Assembly (NCBI RefSeq): GCF_964204645.1
Contig: NC_134026.1
Location: 6,760,001 to 6,820,000, forward strand
DNA length: 60,000 nucleotides
Direction: 5' to 3'
Origin: Tubulanus polymorphus
Taxonomy: Eukaryota; Nemertea; Palaeonemertea; Tubulaniformes; Tubulanidae
Within the stretch, counting starts at the first letter, position 1; every line of letters begins with the position of its first letter. Below, piece by piece: positions 51,120 through 60,000 of this stretch. A program made the position numbers and the translations under genes. Under the pieces are notes generated by a model. That model searched no databases. It saw only the letters and a list, made by a program, of their open reading frames with translations, and was not told the origin of the DNA.

Positions 51120-51550
51120 ACCATTGACGAAACACTTTGAGTCCGCGTTGTGGCGACAATATGAAAACCATAATATCCATCAACTTTCTTTTAGTTGATA
51201 TCTTATTTGCTATTTCGACTTTATGCTGATAGTCATCTTCAGGAATACTGATGCTATAATATTTGGCATTTCTGAAGATGACTATCAGGTTATCGTCGAA
51301 ATATTCCACACTTTATGTTTTACTTTTGAAACCTTGAAACCGTTGTATCAAACACTCTGAGTCCGTGTTGTATAAAGATAATATGAAATCCATGCATGCT
51401 TAGAATAGAAACAGTCTGGAATGTTTCCTTGAGTTTATTTGACGTTTTGACTATAACCTGATAGTCATCTTCATGAAAACTTGTGTCATGACAAGATAAT
51501 GAGATACATCTGCAGGTGTGCGTTATACTTAGGGGACCATTGATGTAAAA
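51120..51550. repeat. Inverted cluster of CTGAAGATGACTATCAG repeats
   Basis: CTGAAGATGACTATCAGGTT at 51272 (plus) faces CTGAAGATGACTATCAGCAT at about 51242 (minus); a third, minus, copy ATGAAGATGACTATCAGGTT lies near 51470, followed by the AAACGTCAAATAAACTCAAG and ACAACACGGACTCAGAG tail typical of the family. Confidence 0.6.
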
Positions 51551-51940
51551 TTCCGTGTCCGTGTCGTAATGAAAATATAGAATTACTGCAAGAAAAAACA
51601 AATATTCACTAATACCCCTGTAGTGAGAGCTCTATTTCAAATGTATTTAATTTGTAACACATCTTATTCCTTGATAAGTTTCTTTGTTCTGGACATCATA
51701 TAAAGCGTCGTGATATCCGATTTGGGCGTTGTTTGTCTAAAAGCGCTCGCGCAAAAAGATTTTTTACTTTTTAAAAGGGAAACTTATCACCGATACACGG
51801 TAGGATGTAAGGATGTGAAAAACACTGTTCCTATCGGTACCTCCCGTATGACGCCCCTACGCTCTACTCATAAGAGCATCGAGTTGAAGTGATTGATGAC
51901 GTTTCTTCGCGTAAATTTGTCCAGTCCGACAACAGTTCAA

Positions 51941-52090
51941 CAACTGGGATTTGAACCTGGCTTTCTCACCTGCCAACCTTATGTTTAACCACTAGTCCAT
52001 CAAGTTCTGATAATTTGTTTGTCAGTTTGTGTAGTCAGTGTGGTGACTATTCAACGACAATACCAGCTATCATCCTCTGATTAAAACAAA
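51941..52090 (-). mobile_element. tRNA-like SINE, copy 1
   Basis: On the minus strand an A-box-like TGGACTAGTGGTTAAAC is followed by a B-box-like GGTTCAAATCC. The pair and the flanking CAAGTTCTG..CAGT.TG segment recur at 52811-52968. No folded functional tRNA is evident. Confidence 0.6.
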
Positions 52091-52140
52091 GTTCTAATCG
52101 TATCGCCAAGAGTTTCCAGTAGCGCTTCAATGACAAATGG

Positions 52141-52150
52141 GGGGGGGGGG
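52141..52150 (+). repeat. Poly-G tract
   Basis: A run of about 13 G (52138-52150) just beyond the 3' end of the GPCR pseudogene. Homopolymer length may be unreliable in assembly. Confidence 0.6.
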
Positions 52151-52274
52151 CATTTTTTTGTCATATTCTGGGGAAAAAAGAACTTTAGAATTTAGACTCA
52201 AGAAGTTGTATGAAGTGAATCAAGTTTGGAATCAATGGTTATTTGACTAAATTTCTATTTTACAGCGATTTTCA

Positions 52275-52811
52275 TACAGAAATATTCGCGAATTTCTCGT
52301 CCCAGTGAAGATATATGTAGAAATTGTCCACATAGTTACACATTTTAAATTGTACCAAATGCGTCATATAGAACAGATTTGGTGTCTTCAGAGATAGGTA
52401 ATAATACAGCAATAGTGGCTGGAAGTGTGAACATCGCAAATGCGAGTGAAACTGTTACAAGCATTATTGTAACACGTTTTGATTTTGTAGTTTTCTGATC
52501 AGACGAAACTATTTTCGAACCTCTAAATAACTGAACTATCATAACCGAATTTGATGTAATAAACAAAGATTACGGTACAAAGCACGCGTAGATGACGATT
52601 ATGGTGTGATTAAGGTTTTTTCATTTGGTCATTAGTAACATCCAAACAAAGGGTCCGAAGAATGAACCGACATGAGAGGTGTGAGTTATAGAAACAGTGC
52701 ATTCACTGCAGTAATTATCAATACGGTAAATCCAACAAATCTCGGAGTACATAACAAACGAGATGTGAACGGGAAGAGCACAACTGCCGCACGTTCTAGA
52801 GATACCGCGAC
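52275..52811 (-). pseudogene. Broken copy of the 318-residue GPCR
   Basis: Closely similar to the intact receptor gene at 56930-57886 from its TM3 motif onwards: SLERAAVVLFPFTSRLLCTP, TNSV(IM)IVQLFRGSKIV-type TM5 end and VTVSLAFAMFTLPATI in TM6. Lesions: the 5' half (TM1-TM3) is missing, replaced at 52812 by a SINE-like repeat; TAA after NALFL; a deletion and further stops between TM4 and TM5; TAA after DAFGTI; a frameshift before GREIREYFCMK. Clearly non-functional tandem duplicate. Confidence 0.85.
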
Positions 52812-52968
52812 TACGGTTTGAACCCGGGCCTTTAGCATACCAGCCTTTTGTCTAACCACTGGACCATCAAGTTCTGGTGACTGATATAAGTCAGTCTGGT
52901 AGCTGCGGTGACCAGTCAAGAGTGGTGACTTAACTAAAAGTATCTGTTATCATTATCTGATTACAATC
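52811..52968 (-). mobile_element. tRNA-like SINE, copy 2, at the GPCR pseudogene break
   Basis: Minus strand TGGTCCAGTGGTTAGACAAA (A-box-like) and GGTTCAAACCG (B-box-like), then the same CAAGTTCTGGTGACT segment as copy 1. Its edge coincides with the point where the pseudogene stops matching the intact receptor. Confidence 0.65.
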
Positions 52969-53305
52969 TTTGTTTATCGGACACCTTTGCACCAGGCTAT
53001 TTCGACAAGTAAAATGAATTGTTTGAAAATAGCGTATGCACGAACCCTCCAGCTGTAAAACCAATTACAGCTGACAGGCCCGACCATTCATCTCGATATT
53101 CCATGAAATATAACAATTGTGTAGAAAGTTCGTGACATTTCGAAGACAATTTGCAGATAGTTGACGATATCGAATGAACTGAAAATCACAGTGATTAAAT
53201 GTGTAGAAATAATGTTTTGCTGTTGAACTAATGATAGTTAACGGACAGAAGGTGTCGAGTAATTTAAAATGTCTTCTGTCAGGTATGATCACTGTCGTCT
53301 ATTGT

Positions 53306-53455
53306 AGTTGCGATCACACGGAGACGATTTGGCCCGGGCCAAATTGGCACGGATCAGGCTCGACCCAAATTTGACCCGTGGTTAATTAGAGCGCGGTCAA
53401 ATTTGGCACTGGCCAAATTTTCTCGAGCGATCGCAGCTCGTGTGTAATTGTTGAC
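53306..53455. repeat. Fold-back element with GGCCCGGGCC core
   Basis: GATTTGGCCCGGGCCAAATT is a near-perfect palindrome, and GGTCAAATTTGGCACTGGCC repeats the motif ~90 bp away; outer parts GATCACACGGAGACGA and GATCGCAGCTCGTGTGTAAT are also imperfectly inverted. Looks like a MITE of about 145 bp. Confidence 0.55.
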
Positions 53456-53459
53456 AACC

Positions 53460-55048
53460 ATGAAACCAGTCAACACAGTGTTCTAGTGTTATAAACCCGC
53501 CATCATCTGGTATCATTTGTCCGTGGGCCCCGTTCCCCGTGTCGTTTTGTTCACTATTCAGACACCAGGGGCCAGTTTTACGTATCATTCGACCAAGAAT
53601 TATTCAGTTCAAAATTGATCATTTAAATTAGTGTCAAATTCTCACTAAAAACTGAGTGGGTTCAGGAGCTATAGAGTACTGTTGTTTAGATTGACTATAG
53701 AACCGAAGTGAGCTAAGACTGGTCTTGAGTTGTTGGTTGTATAACCGAACGAAAATGAGCTTAGACTGAATTGTTAGACTGAATGGAACTAAAATGAGCT
53801 CAGTCTGGTCCTAAGTTGTAAGATCAATAACACCAATAACATGTTAATCATATAGAGTGTAACATAGTACAAATTTATTTGAAATAATAATTGAACAGTT
53901 ATTTTCATTCCCATACAGGAATTTTGACAAAGAAAACAGGAAGGTAACATGCATGAAAAAACAGGATGATATGATAAATTCATATAAAAAGTTTGATTGT
54001 GTTATATGTAATAACGATTACAATTAGTTAATTTATTTCCAGAAAAATCTCATTTGCGCAGAGCACAAAATGACACGTTCATGCATTTATGGATTAGATA
54101 CAAACACATTATAAAAACGAAAACTTTCATAATAGGATTATATATAGGCCTTTGAGGATCGTTCAATTAGTTCGTAAGCAAAAAAGCCGATTTTTAAAAA
54201 ACCCTCCATCTTTTGTACGCAACAGTACTCTTTAAACCGCCCATACCCCCTGCACGTACGCACAATGATTTTCGAGAACATACTTATTAGCATTAATTAA
54301 TGCTAACTACCGTTGTATCTATGAAACCTAGGCGTTTTATTGAGTTATAGCACATAAAACAATGTTATTCCATGCTGTACCTCAAATGGTGCGTTCTTTC
54401 CTCCCTCACCCATGCGCATTTGCTTCTATTTTCCCAGATCCCCTTCCTCCATATCATGCGTACGTATATACTTATTGAACGAGCCCTTGCATTACAAGAA
54501 ATAAGTATCAATTCTTATCAAGGTGATAGGGATATGAAGTCAAGGTGAACATTATGATACATTGCAGATTACTAGTATGATGTTTACGTTGATATTATAT
54601 AATCAATCAATTCATTAAAGATGCAATTGTAAGATTTCTACAGTCAACTTCTAACGTTGTACAAACAGTTTACAGATCAATATGCAAATACGCATTGGAT
54701 TCATTAAGTTGTTGTTTAGTGTTACAAATCCGATTATTTTCATCGAGTTCTAGTGGGTTCAAATCCCGGTTATCGGGCAGTTGCTTAGCCAAAGGTTCTT
54801 CTCTGAACTCCCCGCAACTAAATGAATAAGAAAGAATAGAAAAGTCGAGCCCACTAATAATGTCTTCTTCAAGACTCCATGAAGCATTGAACTATAATGC
54901 GTCTCAGCGGGTTGAATCGAAGAAACCTAGAATATTGGTAATGATGCCTCCAGTGGCGTTTACGATGAGTTTAAAGAAAAACAAACATCGAGCCAGCTAA
55001 TAATGCCTCAAGTAGCGCTTAGCAGGTTGATAGATCAAAAACAGTTTA
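53460..55048. other. Spacer downstream of the 345-residue GPCR
   Basis: AT-rich, with degenerate CTTAGACTGGTCTTAAGTTGTTAG pieces at 53650-53830 and a two-copy direct repeat (TCGAGCC.(A/G)CTAATAATG at 54846 and 54990) in the probable 3' flank of the receptor. No coding signal seen. Confidence 0.4.
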
Positions 55049-56086
55049 TCAAAGTTTAGAATCAGAAGTAGAAGCGGTCGCGCTATTTTCCTGATTAGCG
55101 GACGCTTGATTGCCGCTGCATATGGCACGGCAGTTCTGCAGAAAGCGGAGACACGCGTGCCTGAAGTCACTTCCGGCCGCGCAGTACAAAGCAAAATTCA
55201 ACGTATAATTCAAATCGTAGAGCGCCCGAGTGACCAGCATATGAGTTTCATAACTATCTTTCTTACCCTTATTCGCGGCAATTGCGATTAAAACGCAGAA
55301 ATACGGTAACGTGGTTAAAGCGAATGTAAAAGAAACTGCTAGCAACATCAAAGTAGCTCTATTAGTTCTGTTATTCACCGCGGCACCGACTTCGCGGTGA
55401 GTTTTCAGTTTTATAGTTTTAGCTTTCATGTAACACAACGTGATTCCGTTGAACAGTAAGATAATGAATAGAGGCAAAGGCGAAGCCAACATCGAAGCTA
55501 TACGGATATAGATGTAGTGACTGCGCAAGGTTATCGCGCAGAAGCCGACAGACTCGACGAATTTGACAGAATACATCAGCGACAAATCGACAATGATCGC
55601 CATCAAAACCAGCACTAAAGAACAGACGAACATATTCCGTGTCGTACAGAACCGTTTAGAACAATTCTCGATACAAACCACCAAAAATCTCTCGATCGAT
55701 ATGAAAGAAACTAACCACGCTCCTGAGAATGTGCTTACCGTGAACAGCTCCACGCTTAAACATTTGGCATTCGTGTTCAGATCGATAACGCGTCCGTGTC
55801 CGGTATGTTCCGCTATGAAGTTTATCCAGACCGGAATCCTTTCGAGTAACGCCACCGAATCCGAACAGACCAGGACGACCAGTATCCCCGAGTATCCGCA
55901 ACTTCGTAGCTTTTTTGACGTGGTCATGACCAGCACGGATAGGGTGTTACCGATCAGACCGACCAGGATCGCTATCGGGAAATAGACGAGTATGTACCAG
56001 CGACCAGCCGGCGGTAACTGGTTATAACCGTTCTGTAGAAAATTACACCAAAATGTCGGCAAATATTGATCGGATAAGTTCGACAT
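55049..56086 (-). CDS. Orphan class A GPCR, 345 residues, intronless
   Basis: One open frame from ATG at 56086 to a stop at 55049-55051. Seven hydrophobic segments are visible. TM1 has GLIGN (Asn47); TM2 has LVCSD; Cys109 and Cys183 fit the usual extracellular disulphide; TM3 ends IERF (132-134) instead of DRY; TM6 has TLPY (259-262) where CWxP is usual; TM7 has NFALY (297-301) in place of NPxxY. N-glycosylation site NLS at residue 3; Ser/Thr-rich tail. The TM3 and TM7 departures are typical of fast-evolving peptide-type or orphan receptors. Ligand unknown. It is not a close relative of the neighbouring 318-residue receptor. Confidence 0.85.
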   Translation of the reverse strand: MSNLSDQYLPTFWCNFLQNGYNQLPPAGRWYILVYFPIAILVGLIGNTLSVLVMTTSKKLRSCGYSGILVVLVCSDSVALLERIPVWINFIAEHTGHGRVIDLNTNAKCLSVELFTVSTFSGAWLVSFISIERFLVVCIENCSKRFCTTRNMFVCSLVLVLMAIIVDLSLMYSVKFVESVGFCAITLRSHYIYIRIASMLASPLPLFIILLFNGITLCYMKAKTIKLKTHREVGAAVNNRTNRATLMLLAVSFTFALTTLPYFCVLIAIAANKGKKDSYETHMLVTRALYDLNYTLNFALYCAAGSDFRHACLRFLQNCRAICSGNQASANQENSATASTSDSKL

Positions 56087-56929
56087 CTTAGCGCTGCATT
56101 CACAGTTGGGAAATGTTTCGATATTAAGTTCCCTTCAGAAGAACACTAGAAACTTTTCTTCTTAAAGAAAACTAAGAGTTTCCTTTAGCAGGAGAAAAGA
56201 AATTTACCTTATGCAGAACGCTAGAGTTTCCTTTAGACAGTTTTCTTCAGAGGAACACCGGCCTCCTGAGAGTTTCCTCTAATTTCCCAAAGAAGAACAT
56301 TATAAGCTCTTTAGAACATCAGTTTTAGTTCCTTTATAAAAAGAAAACGCTGGCAAGCTCCTTTAGATGAACACAAGAAAGTACCTTTTAGAAGAACGTT
56401 TAGAAAGAAGCTTTTAAAAGAACTCTGGAGTGCCTTACTTGGAAGACCACTTTAGAACATGGGACGCTCTGTACTCGCAGTCGAAAAGGCTCAACGGATT
56501 ATAAACGACTGGATCTAATTCCAGCGATGACAATGATGATATTTTCACATTTATACAGGACCACAATTCGTACAAAACGCTTTAATTTCTAACATGAATG
56601 ATGTTTACATCGGATATTGTACAAATGAAAAATTTAGAATCATGAGTAACCTTTGAAAAGACTAAAAAACTTCCCTGTTCATGAACGACATTTTAGAGCG
56701 TTGTCAATTTCCTATCAGAGTTTGGTAGTCAACTTTCAGGTGGACGCGCAACGGCGTCAGGTGCATATCCCCATAAACCCGTGTAGATTTGTATCCATTT
56801 ATTGTTTTTCGTTCGTAGTATCGTTGTTAGTATCAACAACAAAATATAATTTATTATATGGGACTTAAACCAGTCCACAATAAATACGGGTTAAAGTTGT
56901 ATGAAGTTAATGAAACTTGAAACCAATCC
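56087..56929. other. 5' flank of the 345-residue GPCR with TTCCTTTAGAAGAAC repeats
   Basis: 56124-56470 is a degenerate array of about a dozen GTTTCCTTTAGAAGAACACT-like units, many partly self-complementary (TTC...GAA). The first ~60 bp recurs at 59944-60000. The rest to 56929 shows nothing definable. Confidence 0.55.
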
Positions 56930-57886
56930 TTATTTGACTGAATTTCGAGAGCAAATTTTCATACAGAAATATTCACGAATTTCTCGTCCCAGTAAAAGAT
57001 ATATGTAGAAATTTACCACAAAGTTACACATTAGGAATAGTGCGAAAATGTCATATAGAAAATCTTTCTGTTCAGATAAGTTTGGTAACATCAATGAAGT
57101 GATAGTGATTGGAAGTGTAAATACTGCAAATGCGAGTGAAACTGTTACAAGCATTATTGTTGTGCGTTTTGAATTAATCGTTTTCTGATCAGACGCAACC
57201 ATTTTTGAACCTCTGAATAACTGAATTATTATAACAGAATTTGATGTAATAATCAAAGTTAAGGGTATGACGTGGAGGTGGATGGTAATTATGGTAAAAA
57301 ATGTAATTTGGTCAGAAAGTTGATAGTAACATCCGAAAAACTGGTCAGTAAAATGTATCGACAAAGCAGGCGTAAGACAAATAAACACTGTATTGACTGC
57401 AGTAATTATCAATATAACAAATCTAGCGAATCTCGGTGTACATATCAAACGAGATGTGAACGGGAAGAGCACAACTGCCGCACGTTCTAGAGATATTGCT
57501 ACGATTAACCACGAACTATTGCAAACAGTAAGCGCCGTCACAAATTCGTATATTTGACAACTGATCAGTGAATTCATGATGAATATAGGACCAAGTTTAA
57601 CGTGCAAGAGAGCAAACTGTAAAATAGGCATCAAAGTAGAATCAATACTGTACATAAAATCACAGACCGCCAAAACGATAAGATAGTTAGCGTAAGATAA
57701 ACTACTGAATCTGCGACTTATCATTATCAAGAAAGAAGCTGAATTTCCGAAAGCCCCCAACAGGAACACGACAGACAGAATGACCAGTGACACAGTGCGG
57801 TAGATTCCTGATCTGTTCACAACTGACATGATGACTATGTAACTGTTATAAGTTCGACCAATTTGAATCCGAGTAGAATTCATCAT
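56930..57886 (-). CDS. Orphan class A GPCR, 318 residues, intronless
   Basis: Single open frame from ATG at 57886. N-glycosylation sites near the start (NST at 3, NRS at 24). TM1 GAFGN (Asn48); TM2 LAVCD; Cys110/Cys186 disulphide pair; TM3 SLERA (134-136) instead of DRY; TM5/TM6 loop short and basic (NSKRTTIML); TM6 FTLP without the CW; TM7 NFVVNFYIYLLLG, a form common in invertebrate peptide and orphan receptors. Short tail. A dead tandem copy lies at 52275-52811, showing recent local duplication. Ligand unknown. Confidence 0.87.
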   Translation of the reverse strand: MMNSTRIQIGRTYNSYIVIMSVVNRSGIYRTVSLVILSVVFLLGAFGNSASFLIMISRRFSSLSYANYLIVLAVCDFMYSIDSTLMPILQFALLHVKLGPIFIMNSLISCQIYEFVTALTVCNSSWLIVAISLERAAVVLFPFTSRLICTPRFARFVILIITAVNTVFICLTPALSIHFTDQFFGCYYQLSDQITFFTIITIHLHVIPLTLIITSNSVIIIQLFRGSKMVASDQKTINSKRTTIMLVTVSLAFAVFTLPITITSLMLPNLSEQKDFLYDIFALFLMCNFVVNFYIYLLLGREIREYFCMKICSRNSVK

Positions 57887-58154
57887 TCACGTGAGAGTGG
57901 CTGAAAATAATAAACATAATGAAATGAACTCAGTATTCGTTGAATCTCACAATTCATCTATCAAATGAAATTAATCCGTTGTCAGATATCTTACACAATG
58001 GTATCAAATATTGTGAAAGATATCGTGTAGAGTTAGTATAAATGTTACTAAATCAAATATCAATGTACGTTGTACAAGATTGTTAATGGTGAAAATATCA
58101 TATAGTAAAACATCTATATAGGTTGGAAAATGTTTGCAGAAGTTCAATTCTAAA

Positions 58155-58399
58155 GCTAAGCACAGGTCGTCTTACGACCCGACCATCACGTCGTTAATAA
58201 CAGCGGTAGTGAACACGTGACCATTGATTGCTGATTCGTATGAGCACTCGAGTCGACTACGACTCGATCATCGCTGAGTCTAAGGTCATGTGATGCATAA
58301 CACGTCGCTGCTTGGCTACGACGATCTGATGGGTCGTAGAAATAGAACTTGTCGATCTCACGACGAGATGATCAGGTCGTAAGTCGACCTCAGCTTAGC
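58155..58399. mobile_element. GCTAAGC/GTCGTAAG inverted-repeat element, copy 2
   Basis: GCTAAGCACAGGTCGTCTTA at left; AAGTCGACCTCAGCTTAGC at right, an inverted match. About 245 bp, no open frame; uninterrupted counterpart of the copy at 18569. Confidence 0.75.
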
Positions 58400-58616
58400 A
58401 TGTGAGAATGATATCACAATGAATTCATACAAAACGGTCGCGGTCTATTTTTGTGGCCTATATTAGGAAATAAATAATGATATTTATATTGGGAAATTAA
58501 TCAATAAGATTCAATTAAAGAAAAAGTGTAACAGCATTATGTATATTAAAACGGTGGTTACATAAGAAACGCCCAAATTCACCAATATTGATGACGTAAT
58601 GCGCATTGATTAACAC

Positions 58617-59007
<391 letters not shown>

Positions 59008-59117
59008 CATTATGTATATTAAAACGGTGTAACAGCATTATGTATATTAAAACGGTGGTTACATAAGAAACGCCCAAATTCACCAATATTGATGACGTAA
59101 TGCGCATTGATTAACAC

Positions 59118-59403
<286 letters not shown>

Positions 59404-60000
59404 TCGGAAAATCTAACGGATTTGGCCTTTAAAATTCGACCCCTCTTGAAAAATCCGGCGGACGCCTATGCGTTGTGTATATACGTACAGGGTTGGACAC
59501 GATCACTCAATGGGTGAAATTGAAAACCGATTTTGGTCAATTTCATCTAATAATACATAAACCCATATTCAAAAGCTTGTTTTTATTTTCAAAGCGTGTG
59601 TGGTATCAAATATTTACGTTTTCGTTGCATCTGAAATCGTTGCATCTGAATAAGAATGTGACCTTCATCAACAAAAAACGTAGATTTTTTGACGCCGTAA
59701 AAACCGTTACAGTAATGATTGTATACACTGATAACTAATGCGCTACTTAAGGGGTTGGTGTTAATCAATGCGCATTACGTCATCAATATTGGTGAATTTG
59801 GGCGTTTCTTATGTAACCACCGTTTTAATATACATAATATGTAGCTGCTGTTACACTTTTTCTTTAATTGAATCTTATTGATTAATTTCCCAATATAAAT
59901 ATCATTATCTATTTCCTAATATAGGCCACAAAAATAGACCGATGTTAAGTTCCTTTCAGAAGAACACTAGAAACTTTTCTTTTTAAAGAAAACTAGAGTT

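Noticed and set aside
54755-54800. GGTTCAAATCCCGG as a tRNA B box
   Set aside because: No A box or cloverleaf around it; probably a SINE trace or chance.

Overview
The window is nuclear DNA of an invertebrate animal. It is AT-rich and intron-dense: exons of about 55-360 bp carry standard GT/AG sites, and introns and spacers are full of microsatellites and short inverted-repeat transposons. The coding content (TAF2, transportin-1, TFIIS, an opsin, fast-evolving orphan GPCRs) fits a bilaterian. The opsin and orphan-receptor style suggest a lophotrochozoan such as a mollusc, but the sequence does not fix the phylum.

Layout. (1) 151-5276, plus strand: the last 11 exons of TAF2, a TFIID subunit; the gene starts outside the window. 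(2) 8387-10370, plus: a two-exon gene for a 406-residue low-complexity protein I do not recognise. (3) 39715 down to 17768, minus: a complete 22-exon transportin-1 (TNPO1) gene of 911 codons, with a probable long 3' UTR reaching towards 11285. (4) 44224 down to 40828, minus: a complete 9-exon TFIIS (TCEA) gene of 298 codons. One of its introns has AT-AC ends and a near-consensus U12 branch site. (5) 50749 down to 45648, minus: a complete 7-exon opsin of 437 codons with the retinal-binding lysine. (6) 55049-56086 and 56930-57886, minus: two intact intronless rhodopsin-class GPCRs, plus a broken tandem copy of the second at 52275-52811, cut off by a SINE-like repeat.

The genes do not form an operon. 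TAF2 and TFIIS are general RNA polymerase II transcription factors, TNPO1 is a nuclear import receptor, and the 45.6-58 kb end is a receptor-rich stretch (opsin and orphan GPCRs). TNPO1, TCEA, the opsin and the GPCRs all point the same way (minus); TNPO1 and the unknown gene converge tail to tail.

Mobile DNA dominates the rest. I could separate at least eight families of short inverted-repeat elements by comparing copies within the window, including two cases of one element inserted into another. There is also a roughly 1.5 kb element with ~180 bp terminal inverted repeats enclosing long (AT)n tracts, a frameshifted LINE reverse-transcriptase remnant, tRNA-like SINEs and several minisatellites. 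No CRISPR array, rRNA or convincing tRNA gene was seen. Exon calls rest on reading frames, splice dinucleotides, phase continuity and remembered family sequences; no alignment software was run.
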